The notes under the pieces are model-generated. The model was not told the origin of the DNA. It saw only the letters and a list, made by a program, of their open reading frames with translations, and ran no database searches. 64,000 bases of DNA from Benincasa hispida (Eukaryota > Streptophyta > Magnoliopsida > Cucurbitales > Cucurbitaceae): contig NC_052358.1 of NCBI RefSeq assembly GCF_009727055.1, positions 45,767,692 through 45,831,691 of the forward strand, read 5' to 3'. Shown piece after piece: positions 11,861 to 23,450 of the stretch. Position 1 is the stretch's first letter, and every line of letters begins with the position of its first letter. The position numbers and the translations under genes were made by a program.

Positions 11861-12260
11861 TAGGGGTGTACATAGTCCGGGTTGGGTCGGGTTGGAAGAT
11901 TTTTGTGGACCAACCAAAATTCAGGTTGGCTAATAATGAACTCTATTAGTTCTTTTTTGGAGGGTCAACCTAACCCAACCTAACCCAAAATTTCCGGGTT
12001 GGGCTGGGTTGGGTCACCGATTTTTTTTTTCTTAATTTGACTGTTTTTTTTTTAACTTTTATATATATATATATATAGGTCGGTCGGGTCGGGTTGACCC
12101 GACCCTGAAATGGGATAACCCGAGACCCAACCCGAATTTAATATTTTTTAACATTTTTAACCTAACCCAACCTAAAATAAAATCTAACCCAATACAATCC
12201 TTGTGGTTTGGGTTGGGTAGTCCGGGTTGGTCGGGTTACCGGGTTTTTTGAACACCCCTA
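11861..12260. mobile_element. hAT-type MITE 1
   Basis: This 400-bp element begins TAGGGGTGTACA and ends with the inverse TGAACACCCCTA. It is flanked by an exact 8-bp duplication, ggccaaac (11853-11860 and 12261-12268). Short inverted repeats plus an 8-bp duplication are the mark of hAT transposons. The interior is rich in GGGTT/GGTCGGGTT and its complement, with an AT microsatellite near 12060. It has no coding capacity and would depend on a transposase elsewhere. Confidence 0.9.
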
Positions 12261-12454
12261 GGCCAAACTATATAGAATTTTTGGCTAAAATTTTAAGGTA
12301 AGAAATTAACTCAATTCTAAACAAGTTTGTAGAAGGAAGTTTCTTCAAAAGAGGTCTAGATTTTGAGTTATGAATTTTTGAAGTTGTAACAGAGAAGCTA
12401 TGCATAAGCAGACAGCTGCTTGGGAAGAACAAGAAAATAGCTCATATGGAGAAT

Positions 12455-12662
12455 GAGGATCTCGTTTATGAAGGAAATCTCGCTTATGAAGGAAATCTCG
12501 CTAATTTTGTGCTGAGGATCTCGCTAATGAAGGATATCTCGCTAATTTTGTGATGAGGATCTCGCTCTACAAGGAAATCTCGCTAGATATTGGGCTGAAT
12601 CTCACTGGAAAGGTGAGTATCGCTAGGATGAAGGATCTCGATCATGATGAGTATCTCGCTAG
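12455..12662 (+). repeat. Degenerate atctcgct array
   Basis: About eleven copies of gatctcgct or a close variant occur at irregular 15-25 bp spacing, separated by related phrases such as aatgaagga and aattttgtg. It lies inside the gypsy-type LTR and looks like replication-slippage growth of a short LTR segment. Confidence 0.75.
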
Positions 12663-13445
12663 TAAAGCCGTCTTTAATGATGGAAGTTCCATTAGTAAAT
12701 GAACTATTTGAGGTATTTTGCTAAGAATTCTAAGTAGTTAACCGGGAATTATGTCCTTGTAGGCCAAGAAGAACTAGAAGAGGCGTATAACCCGTTAAGA
12801 GGCCAACGAGCTGTGAGTGACTATGTGATGATTTAATATTTTAATGATTTAGAAATTATGATTTTTTAGAAGATATTTCTCATGCTAAGTGTTCAAATGA
12901 AGTGCCAAGCAACATATGTTTGAAGCTATTTCTCATGCTAAGTAAAGCATGTTTTCCACGGAAATTGACACGATTTAAATATGTTACCCGTCCAAATACT
13001 TTCAGCATGTTTTAGTAACTCAATTTTCGTGATTTTTACTAGTGTATGAGTTTTCCAAGTATGTTTTCCATGTCTAACGTATGCTAGTGGTTTTTACAAG
13101 CTGGTTCAGTATGTTTTAAGTCAACTTATTTCACAAAGTATGAAGCATGTGTTAGGGTTAAAGCTAAGGTTGAATGAAGCTTGATGTACTATGTTTTAAA
13201 TACCTAAGGTTGTCAAAGTACATGCGTTGGTATTCCTAAACAAAATGAAAAGGGATACTGAAGGTAAGAAAGGTATCCTAAAGAGTTTTCTATGCTATAT
13301 TTGAAAACTATTCTTTTAATGCTCTTCGAGAACTTGATAGCTTAAGTGAGCCAGATACTGAAGGTAAGGAAGGTATCTGAATAAATGTACCGAAGGTATT
13401 GACGGTATATAGAAAACACCATGTGTAAGTTGGTAAGACGACGTC

Positions 13446-13574
13446 GAGGGATTGAGCAAAAGGGTTCTCCCCGACTAAGGTTGACATTGAGGGATTGAGT
13501 AAAAGGGTTCTTCCCGACTAAGGTTGATGTTGAGGGATTGAGCAAAATGGTTCTCCCCGACTAAGGTTGATGTT
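13446..13574 (+). repeat. Three 43-bp tandem repeats in the gypsy-type LTR
   Basis: Units start at 13446, 13489 and 13532, each beginning gagggattgag and containing ccgactaaggttga, with one to four differences. Partial, more diverged units follow to about 13740. Confidence 0.88.
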
Positions 13575-15507
13575 AAGGGTTAGATCTAGTAGTTCACTCT
13601 CAACTAAGGATAAAGGGAGGTCGAAGTATGGGTCTCCTAGGCTATATATCAATAAAGGGAGGCTGAAGTATGGGTCTCTTGGCCGATAACAGACATTGGG
13701 AGCTAGAGCGATGTATGCTCGTTCTCAACTAAGGAATAATGATGTTTAATGGTGGTTTTAAAGGTTTTGTGTACACGTTTGTTTGGTACATTTTAGTTCC
13801 AGTATTATGTTTTCGAGCTTTCAGTTTAAGCATGAGATTTATGTCTTTATTAAGTCACTCATTGGGCTTCTAGCTCACGTTTTCAAATGTTTTCCTTTTT
13901 AGGTAGCGGTTAGTTCTCAAAAGACATTTCCGTTGCTGCTCTGCCACTTAAAGAAACAAGTTGAAGGAAGTATAATTGAAAACCTGTATTAGTTAGTACA
14001 CATGTGTCTGTCTAGTGATTAGTATACTAGATGAGGCTCACTAAGTTGTAATATTCATGTATGAACAATGCTGCGAAACTCTATAATGTAAATGTGTTAA
14101 GTTCCGAGTTAATATGTTGGTATATTGATGATGTGTATGTAGTCAGGGTTTGAGTAAAAGTTAAGAGGTTAGTTAGGCAGTAAGTGCCAACAAAAGGGTT
14201 GGTAACTGCTGCAGTCATCATTCCATCGAGGTGAAGAAGTAATCTGGAGTGGGGTGTGACATGAACAAAGGGCCCTACCCTCTCGTTGGCATGAGAGTTC
14301 ATTGGTTGGACCATAAACAGGTTATTCACTAGAGACGCACTGGTACTTAAGGAGTCAGAGGTAATCTAAGGGTAAAATGGTAATTTGACCCAGTTGAAGT
14401 TATGAACACTCGTGAAGGACTAACTTGTTGGTATTAGTCTATATCCATGCATACAGAAATATATATGTAGTGAGAAGAGTGTAGTTGTGGGTCTTTAGTG
14501 GAGTGTACCCACAGTTAACGAATATTGATTAATTTGGTTAATGAGTTTAGCCAAGTAATCTCATATAGTTGGAGCTTCTGATCTATCAGTCTACCAGGTC
14601 CCTCGTTAGCTCACTAGAGGATACTTAAGAGTGATAATTTGAATTGTTCAAATTAATTTGAAGAAACTATATATTAATGTGATTAATATATAATTATGGA
14701 TATGATCTATAATTAAATTGGAAAGTGATATTTGAATACTTGAATAAGATTCAAATTAATTAACTCAAGTGAATTAGATTCACAGAGAATTAATAGAGGT
14801 TTTGCACATATACATGGGATGTATATGATAATTAAATATATACTTTAAATTGGATTTAATGTATAAATAGTTATTTAATTGTTGTGTAAATTAAAATTAA
14901 ATAAGTGTTATTTAATTGGGCTAATTAATTAAATAAGTGTTATTTAATAAAATGTGCTAATTAATTAAATAAGTGTTATTTAATTAATTATAGAAAAAGG
15001 AAAATATTAGGAAAAAGGCTTGACCTTTCTCTATATAAAGACCTCTCTATGGCCCTTTGGGAATACACACAACACAATACTCCCAACAGAGAAAGGCTGA
15101 CAATAAACAACACCCTAGTGTTATTGGGCAAATTTTTTTCTAAGAGAATCCTCTCTACTCTCCAAAACCTTTTTCTCCCCTCCCTCTCCCAATAGTTGGA
15201 TACTACCTATCTCTCTATTGGAATCCCAGAGAATAACGAGGTTACTCTAGTGATAGTGTTCGAGATTGTTCAATAAGTTTTTCGTGATCAAGATTGTTGA
15301 AGATCCGTTCGTTGGAACTAGGAGATGATTATTCATGGCACTTGGGAATCTATAAAGATAAGAATCATTCTAATCTTTTCCCTAATGCATGCTAATTTAC
15401 ATGTTTATATATTATATTTTGTATATGATTTTGTTTAATGTAAAATCGACTTGTGGGATGCAAGCCATTTTAACAAAATGCTTCCGCTGCGAGATTTGAT
15501 CCCTTCA

Positions 15508-16447
15508 TTCTTTACATCGTCAGAAAACCTATATCATTTCCAATATGTAGAATATCATCCACATATAGCACGATGAAAGTTATTTAGCTGTTGATGATTT
15601 TCTTGTAAACACAAGGCTCATCAACATTTTGATCAAAGCCATAAGATTTGATCGCAGTATCAAATCTTATATTCCAAGATCGAGATGCTTGTTTTAGTCC
15701 ATAAATGGATCGATTAAACTTGCAAACCTTTTGCTCTTGATCTTGTTCAATGAATTTTTCCGATTGATTCATGTAAATGGTCTCTTCAACATTGTCATTA
15801 AAAAAAAACATTCTTGACGTCCATTTTTCATATTTTATAGTCATAATATGTGGCTATGGGCAAGAGAAATCTATAGATTTTCACATGACAACAGGTGAGA
15901 AATTTTCTTCATAATCCACTCTCTCAACTTGGGTATAACCTTTTACCATAAGTCTATCTTTAAAGGTTTGTACCTTTCCATCTACACCTCTTTCTCTCTT
16001 GTAGATCCACTTATAACCTATAGGTTTTACCCCATCAGGTTGATCTACAAGCTCATAGACAGAATTGAAGTATATAGATTCCATTTCTTGATTCATGGCT
16101 TTAATCCATTTATCCTTGTCAACATTTTCCATTGCTTGTTTATAAGACAATGGATCCTCAATACCATCATCAACTATGATGTCATGGGCTTTTGTTAAAC
16201 CCATCTTGCGTATAAGTGGGTTCATAACCCTCCCACTACGTCGAGACAATCTCAATTCTTGAGATGGATGTGAACGACTAGATAAACCGCCATCAACAAC
16301 TCTAATTGATGTATCAGCCCCTTCAACAACTCTTGTTGAAGTCTCAGTAGATTCATTAGAAATTTCACTTAAAATTATTTTACTTCGTGGTTTATGGTCT
16401 CTCATGTGGTATTCTTCCACGAAGATAGTGTTTGTCAATACAAACAC
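15508..16447 (-). pseudogene. copia element 3: reverse transcriptase remnant
   Basis: The pieces at 15881-16447 and 15584-15844 carry WIKAMNQEMESIYFNSVYEL, GYKWIYKRERGVDGKVQ and KFNRSIYGLKQASRSWN. They continue to an intact YVDD box at 15554-15565. Coding stops at 15508, where it meets the end of the plus-strand copia LTR, so the rest of the polymerase, RNase H and 3' LTR are missing. At least two frameshifts separate the pieces. Confidence 0.9.
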
Positions 16448-17391
16448 CTTGTTCTCACTTGGATCAAAGAAGTATCCACATTTCGTTTCCTAGGGGAAGC
16501 CTACAAGTAGGCATACTTTTGAATGAGGTTCCAACTTTTTGGGATTTGTCATTAGCACATGGGCTGGACATCCCCAAATTTTGAAGTGACATAAACTACC
16601 TTTACGACCTCTCCATAACTCAAAAGGTGTTTCAGAAATACTCTTTGAGGGAATGTTGTTCAAAATGTAAACAACAGTCTCTACTGCATATCTCTAAAAC
16701 GAGTCAGAAAGTTGAGCATAGCTCATCATAGACCAAACCATGTCCACTAGCGTTCTATTTCTCCTTTTCAATAACCATTCTATTGAAGTGTACCTGGGTC
16801 TGAGAGTTGGGATGTAATTCCATGTTCTATCATGTAGTTCTGGAATCTTAAGTCCATATACTCTCCATGGATCAGATCGTAGCGTTTTTTATCTTTTTAC
16901 CTAACAAGTTTTCAACCTCGGTCTTATACTTTTTGAACTTTTCAAGTGTTTTAGACTTGTTGCATTAGGTATAAATACCCATATCTAGAATAATCATTTA
17001 TGAAAGAGATGAAATATTTATACCCTTTTTGTGCTCTTACATTCATTGGACCGCAAAGATATGAATGTATAAGCTCCAAGGTCTCTTTGGCTCTATAACA
17101 TTTTCCAATAAAAGGTCGTTTTGTCATTTTGCCTTCAAAGCATGACTCACATATAGGTAAAGAGTTTTTTTCTAAACCATTTAGAAGTCCATTTTTCACC
17201 AATCTTTCAATCTTATTGAGATTAAATTGACATAACCTTAGATGCCAAAAGTGAGCATTTTCTTTAGGAGAAATTTTTGATTTTTTAACAATTGTTGTTG
17301 TTTTGAACATTTCAGTATTTAACACGACTTTTGTAACTAACAGCCTTAGTATATACAAGTTACTTTCCATTGAACCAAAGCCTATCTCCAT
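16448..17391 (-). pseudogene. copia element 3: integrase remnant
   Basis: The frame at 16951-17391 has the zinc-binding GAG-pre-integrase region (AHFWHLRLCQFNLNKIERL, then CESCFEGKMTKRPF) and the start of the integrase core (ELIHSYLCGPMNVRAQKGYK). The usual HSDLCGP is HSYLCGP here, so the first catalytic Asp has become Tyr (GAT to TAT, near 17060). The rest of the core (16448-16950) is recognisable but broken by stops. Confidence 0.85.
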
Positions 17392-18352
17392 TCAATTCTT
17401 AAAAATAAACACTTTACTTTCAGAGAAGGATAGGAAATACTTTTGTTCAATCAAACAAGAAACAGAAATTAAGTTCCTTTTGATATTGAGAACTACATAT
17501 ACGTCATCCAATAAAATATATTGTTTCTTGTCTAAAAATAACTTAAGTCTACCTATAGTAATAGCTGAAACGGTCTCACTAGTACCGACTCTAAGAGTCA
17601 TTTCTCCAGCTACCAATTGTCTTCTAGAATTAAATCCTTGATAGGAAGAACATACGTGATTAGTAGCTCCTGAATCAACTATCCAGGTAGAATCATCATT
17701 CTCTACTAAGTACGTCTCCAAGACAAATAAATCAGATTTATTTTCTTCGGAGTTCTTCCTTTTCTGGAGAGTAGTGGGATTAGCTCCATAACTCATATCA
17801 TAAACTCTAAGTTTCATCTCAGAGGACAATCCTCGTCGATTAACTTCACTAGATTCGATAACATTTTCTTTCTCTATTTGTCCATTGACATTCAATATGG
17901 ACTGGAGTTTATCGAGAGAGCTGACATTATTGGCTTCGTCGTCATCAACCCCACTTTGTTTGAATTGTGAGAACTTTCGCTCAAACAATTCTTGCATTGA
18001 TTGCATGATCTGATGTGCAGTGACCTTGCTCTTAAATCTTTTGGTTAAGGCATCAGGTATGCTTGCCATAATGTAAACTCGGGCCTTATCATTGGCCTTC
18101 GTCCACATTTGTATGCATCACGAACATTTTTGTTGCATCAGGGGTTTGGACTAGAGGACAATCCTTAGTCAAAACGAAGTTGAGGTCGTTAACCACGAAA
18201 AAAGTTTTAATCGAATCTTTCCAAGTTATATAATTAAAACCGGTCAAACAAGTAGAGGCAAATAATGAAAAAAATACAATTTGACATTTTTGCTGAAAAG
18301 AAACAATTTGATCTACATTAGATTTTAGCAAGACTCTAAAACATCTAATCAA
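17392..18352 (-). pseudogene. copia element 3: gag and protease remnant
   Basis: The frame at 17392-18108 fuses gag sequence (MASIPDALTKRFKSKVTAHQ, FERKFSQFKQSG) to an intact protease motif (IVDSGATNHVC). The gag N-terminus is in a separate frame at 18089-18352 (TCLTGFNYITWKDSIKTF). The usual zinc-knuckle part between gag and protease is not visible, suggesting an internal deletion. A frameshift near the expected gag ATG (about 18285) separates start and body. Confidence 0.85.
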
Positions 18353-19175
18353 ATTTTAGCAAAAACTTAATGAACCACATTTAACGTCTAACTTTTGCGA
18401 TGATGCTTCAGTGATTTAGGACAAAAGCCACTGAAGGTTAGTCATTTGTCCCTTCACTGAACTGAGACACTTTCAACCAATTATTACACTAAAATAACTC
18501 ATTTTCTTATAACAATTAGTCATCATTGACTTGGTCAAATTAACTTAACAATTTCTGGTAAGCGTGACCCTTCCTTTTAGACCCTAAAGTTCCGCCCCAA
18601 TGAGCCAACCAAAGGGAAAAATCAATTGGGGTAAAAACTAAAACGATCCTATCCATTTTTGGAGCTCACCTTGACATTGACCTAATGCACAAACCATTCG
18701 AAGGGGGACGCTCCCAGGGCACTTCGAGGCTGTGCAAGAAGATCTCATGTTGCAAATTAATAAAGGAGACCGTAGGATATGTTGACACATATCCCTCTCC
18801 CATTTATGATAAATACTCTCTCCATTCACCTTGATATTGACCCAAGCAAACACCATCTGAAGGACGACGCTCCCAGGGTGCCTCGAGGCCAAGCATGAGT
18901 CTCACAGTGTGAATACTAAGGGAGAAACATGAGTGAAAAATTGACGTATTGTATACATCTTTTTTCTCTCACTGAGTATTTTAAAAAAACTAGAGTTTAT
19001 TTAACTTAGAAAAAATACGGTTAATTATTTTTACTAAGTGATTGTGTAAGTTTTCCCAACAATAATACTTACTTTATATAGTTAAACAATTTTGATTAAT
19101 GTTCGTTAAACATTTTAACAAACTTTAATCAACAATTGCATGCTTGTAGCAAATCTCTTTATTCACCTTACAACA
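18287..19175 (-). other. Copia element 3 non-coding leader
   Basis: Read on the minus strand, this segment matches the leader at about 56170-57026 block by block: cttagtaaaaataattaacc, then two GGCCTCG-GGCACC-TGGG motifs, a ggttggctcattggggc block, and ttttgtcctaaatcactgaa just before gag. The paired motif lies at about 18668-18735 and 18828-18895. The upstream part of the leader, the primer-binding site and the inner half of the LTR are deleted at about 19175. Confidence 0.75.
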
Positions 19176-19802
19176 TGCTTTGGAGAAGGAATTAGGGAAG
19201 GAGTGAATTTTGTCTTGTGTAGTTGTGTTCCCAGCTCCCCAATCAGACGAATCCTTAAAATGGTAGGCATATTAAGTCAGTGATCTGGCCACTCCCACTC
19301 ATGCAAATCAAAGGACCATCTTCATAGGCAAGAGTTCACAACTCACCCAGGATTCAGGTCTTGTCACCTATGGTCATCCTGGTGAAATGTAAGTCTCTAC
19401 TATTAACGACATTATATAATGAGACTAGTCATTTTGTGGTCCAGTCTTATACAAACTATGTATACGATATCCTTACTCACATGTCTCCACATGAATGATC
19501 AGGATCAGATCATTTATAGCACTTTACAATACTTGTAACATCTATAAAGCAGATCATATCCGTAGTGTCACCAGGATAAGGTACCCAACCTTATCCATCT
19601 ATTACAGACCATTTAGGTTATCATTTAAACATGATCCACCTGTATATCTCTACATACATGTTTAAATTACATAAGATAACCTAGGATCTTTATTTATTAG
19701 ATTGAGTGTATGTTCATAAAATAATAATGATTTAATAATTCGTTTATACAGAGTTTACAAACTACGAGAATACAAGAGAGATTTAGAACACTAATCCTAA
19801 CA
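19176..19802 (-). repeat. Truncated copia LTR of element 3
   Basis: This is the outer ~630 bp of a copia LTR, starting TGTTAGGATTAGTGTTC on the minus strand at 19802. It shares its body with the other LTRs (gacgacattatataatgaga, catgtctccacatgaatgat). Its inner half is lost. At 19803 it abuts a plus-strand copia of another family, which it probably truncated. Confidence 0.8.
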
Positions 19803-21788
19803 TACTGATGTAGAAGAAAATAGTAGTGTTGATAAACAAGTGGAGATGCAATTTACTTCAGTTGTGAATGAATTACAATACCAAGATGGAGAAGATCAAC
19901 ACGTTATTTCAGAAACTGATATGCAACCAGAAACTGATGTGCCTGAAACATATAAATTTCTTTGCCTGAGAATTCTGGCTCACAGGTAAATTAACCAAGT
20001 ATAGCTCGTGACAGAGCTAGAAAAGTTGGTGTTGGACCTTCTGTGGGGTGTAGTTTTGAAGATATGGTTAGCTTTGCAGTACAGGTTGCTGAAGAGGTGG
20101 ATCCTCATGAGCCATCCACTTATAAAAAAGTTGTGCCATTTGGTGAGTCTGCACAATGGCTTGCTGCTATGGAGGATGAGATGGAATCTCTTGACAAAAA
20201 TCAGACTTATGAATTAGTTAAACGACTTAAGAAGAGAAAAATTGTCACTTGTAAATGAGTCTTCAAGAAAAAGGAGGGAATGTCACCTTTAGAGGGCATT
20301 AAATATAAAGCTCAAGTTGTTGTTAGAGAGATCACGCACAGAGAATCAGTTGATTATAATGAGATCTTCTCACCATTAGTCAGACATACTTCTATCAGAG
20401 TGTTACTAGCTATAGTAGAACATCAGAATTTGGAACTTGAGCAACTAGATGTGAAGACTACTTTCTTACATGGAGAGTGGACGAAGAGATTTATATGACC
20501 AACTAGATGGGTTTCAATGTCTAGGTAAAGAAGATTATGTTTGCAAGTTGAAGAAATCTTTGTATGGGCTAAAACAGTCTCCAAGGCAGTGGTACAAATA
20601 ATTTGATAGCTATATGGTTGGACTTGGCTATAGTAGGAGTTCGTATGATTGTTGTGTATATCACAACAAAGCTGATGATCATTCGATGATTTATCTACTT
20701 TTATATGTAAATGATATGCTCATAATTGTAAAGTCCAAGTCTGACATTCAGAAACTGAAGAACCTTCTCAGTGCTGAGTTTAATATGAAGGATTTGGGTG
20801 TTGCTAAAATTTTTTTGGGTATGGAGATCTATAGGGATAGAAATAAAAATAAGCTCTTCTTATCAAAGAAAGGCTACATTAATAAAATATTGTCTAGGTT
20901 TGGTATGTCATCAACTAAGCCTATAGATACTCCCAATACTACAAATGCTCATTTGTCATATGTGCTTTCACCACAGTCTGAAGCTGAGAAGAAGTGTACG
21001 TCTCGAGTTTCTTATGCTAGTGTAGTGGGACGTTTGATGTATGCTATGGTCTGTACTAGGCCTGATCTTGCCCCATGCTGTTAGTGTTGTCAGCAAGTTC
21101 ATGGGTTAACCTACGAAAGAGCATTTGCAAGCATTAAAAGGATTTTTTTGTTGCCTTAGAGGTATATCTGATGTTGGTCTCGTTTATGGGAATAACACAA
21201 AGTATTTGGTGACCGGTTATTCTGATACTAATTATGATAGAGATGTTTGACAGTATACGATCTATGACTGGCTATGTGTTCAATCTGGGTGGTTTTGTTG
21301 TTATTTGAAAGGCAACCTTATAGCCTACAGTTATTTTGTCTACTACTGAAGCAGAGTACATGACCTTGACATAAGCTGCTAAAGAGGGAATATGGCTGAG
21401 GGGGTTAGTTAGTAATCTTGGTTTGCATCATGGGCAAGCTATTGTATATTATGATAGTTTGAATACAATATGTCTAGCTAAGGATCAAGTTCATCATGAG
21501 ATAACTAAGCACATCGATGTAAGATATCACTTCTTAAGAGGGGAACAAAGAGTTAAAGTGATGAAAATTGATACTATTGATAACCCTGCTGATATGTTCA
21601 CTAAACTATTTCCATAAGGCAAGTTCCAACATTGTTTGGACTTGCTGAATGCTATGAATTATTAGTGGTCCCCTTTGTGGGTCACTTTCAGGCATAAGGG
21701 AGAAGTCTGAGTACGTCTGGTAATATTATTTTATGTTGCATCTGGTACATCTGTTATCTGGGAGAGAATTCAAGTCAAGGTGGAGATT
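19803..21788 (+). pseudogene. 3' half of a second copia family (C): reverse transcriptase/RNase H
   Basis: It runs through the polymerase (EDEMESLDKNQTYELV, LEQLDVKTTFLHGEW, KKSLYGLKQSPRQWYK, DLGVAKIFLGMEIYRDRNK) and RNase H (STTEAEYM, HHEITKHIDVRYHFLR) to NPADMFTKLFP. Sequence style differs from the other copia elements here, so it is a separate lineage. The YVDD box at 20704-20715 reads YVND, with the first catalytic Asp changed to Asn. Frameshifts and stops lie near 20258, 20495, 20600, 21070 and 21249. A purine-rich tract (aaggtggagatt) precedes the 3' LTR. Gag to integrase are absent. Confidence 0.92.
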
Positions 21789-22109
21789 TGTTGGAATGCC
21801 TTAAATTTGTTTACTGGCGCTTCGAACAACCAAGTATGGGGGTCTCGCTAAAACCTATTCAGAATTCGTATTTAGTATATTTATTTATTTGTAGTTATTT
21901 ACGATTATGACCCTAGGGTGTAGAGTAGTATGCTATATAAACTCTCTAACCCTAGAGGCACTGCTGGTGTATTCAGAAAACATTCTCTCTAATAATACTG
22001 TTCTCCCTCTACCCTGTGGATGTAGCTAACACACTATTAGTGAACTACATATATCTATGTGTTGATTCTTTTTACGTTTTTATATTCTTTAGTTGCCAAT
22101 TTTGTAATA
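21789..22109 (+). repeat. 3' LTR of copia family C
   Basis: It starts TGTTGGAATGCC directly after the purine tract. It has the actctctaaccctagaggca and tatataaactc promoter-like text, and ends near tgtaata at about 22109. It is collinear over its length with the solo LTR at 39753-40052. The exact 3' end is uncertain because the terminal CA appears mutated. Confidence 0.82.
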
Positions 22110-23450
22110 GAGAGTGTATAGTACAAAAGTAAGGTTAGAGCTCTCTTTTAGAGATTACTTACTATTCCTTTTTGGGGATGTCGAAGGAGGCTATTTATGA
22201 TGTCTTCCCTCTAACCCTCATATGTGGTTACGTGTAACTTTGACGATATCAGGATAGTTCCGGTGCTCGAAACTACAGGGTGCCAGACAGAGCCCAACTC
22301 AGTTATTTCTCAATTAGTACAACTCTGTTGGTCAACTTGGAACTCGAGACTGACTTTTTTCTTTCGAAATATGTGTTTTTCCATGCCGCCTCCCAATTTT
22401 CTTGACCTTGGGCCCACGCGTGGGGTTTGGGATTTATCTTGGACAACCCATAATAATTACCAAAGATGATGTAATAATTGTCCATTTTTTCCTTAAAGTT
22501 TTTAGTTTTATAGAATTTAACACAAAAATAAAGGTTAAACGTTAACTTGCCTTGTGAAACATAAACTTCCTTTTCAATATTTAAAGTCCGCATCCCCCAA
22601 GAAAAGCACCTTCAATTGCCTTTGCTTCAAATCCAAACTTAATATATATTTATTATATTTCAATCACTAAATTTTTTCATAGTATCTTAAACTTGAAAAA
22701 TAATAATAATAAAACTACATTATTTTTTTAATGCAATAATGGTAAGAAAGAAAGAAATCGAATATCCGACCTCAAAAAAGAAGTACATATCAAATATTAT
22801 TAAGTTAAACTTATTTTAAAAAAATTACATTTACTTTGTCCTAATTTTCTGTTAAGTATTTAATATTTTCTTATCTAGATTATGATTCATTTGTATTGGT
22901 TTTCTATATTAAAGTATTCATTAATTTCTTAGTTTGGTTTAGAACTCAACTTCAAATATTTATTAACATAAATACCTTTTTTTCTCAAGACAACAATCAT
23001 AGAATAAAGGATCGAACTTTCGATTTCAATGAAGGAAGATCATGCCAAATATCGTTGGACTAAACTCACTCTATAATTATACAAACACCTACATGCAAGT
23101 GAACATGAAAAATGCTTAAAAGGAAGGTGATTTAAAAAAATGTCAGCATTATTATTTTTTATTTTTTTATAGCAACAACTTAATAGTTATTATTGTATAA
23201 ATATAAATTGATATATATTTACAGAAAACTCAAACAAATTATTATAAAAAAAGAGTGAAATTACAAACTTGGTCAACTTTTGTATAGATCATGAAGCCTA
23301 AAAACAAAAAATTAAATTTTTTATTTAATTGATTATTAAAATTTCACCAAATAGGTTTATGAATTAAAAAAAAATGTCAAATAAACCAATGACCTATTAG
23401 ACATAAAATTAAAGTTTGAAAATTTAATAATACAAAAATAGAAGTTTATG
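22110..23450. other. Intergenic, AT-rich, with two SINE-like remnants
   Basis: No coding potential is seen. On the minus strand, 22980-23075 has a tRNA-like A box (tagtccaacg) and B box (aagttcgatcc) spaced as in tRNA-derived SINEs. A more decayed copy lies at 22735-22810. The rest is simple AT-rich sequence. Confidence 0.5.

Larger units (their letters stand above)
11312..14261 (+). mobile_element. Gypsy-type solo LTR inserted in the copia LTR
   Basis: It begins TGTAAAACCCGAACCC and ends GGGGTGTGACA, terminal forms typical of chromovirus (Tekay/Del-like) LTRs. It carries the tcactcattgggcttctagc text near its 3' end that is also in the related LTR at 42545-45622. The flanks are taaac (11307-11311) and tgaac (14262-14266), a 5-bp duplication with one G-to-A change. 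The uninterrupted copia text elsewhere has the tgaac form. The interior holds a hAT-type MITE and two short-repeat arrays. No coding sequence is present. Confidence 0.82.
8387..15507 (+). mobile_element. Plus-strand copia LTR (subfamily B) split by nested insertions
   Basis: It begins TGTTGGGTTTTATTCCCTAA at 8387, like the LTRs at 57027 and 60423, and ends CCCTTCA at 15507. Its three parts are 8387-8907, 11119-11311 and 14262-15507. Removing the two insertions and the duplicated target bases leaves about 1.95 kb, close to the 2.0-kb LTR at 57027-59044. A 2 x 30-bp tandem duplication lies at 8425-8485. No primer-binding site follows: the next bases are minus-strand reverse transcriptase of another element. 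The first and last flanking 5-mers differ (gagtt, ttctt), so its own duplication is not visible. Confidence 0.85.

Noticed and set aside
12455..12662. CRISPR-like spaced repeats
   Set aside because: Plant nuclear context, irregular spacing, 9-bp words and no unique spacers; it is slippage within an LTR.
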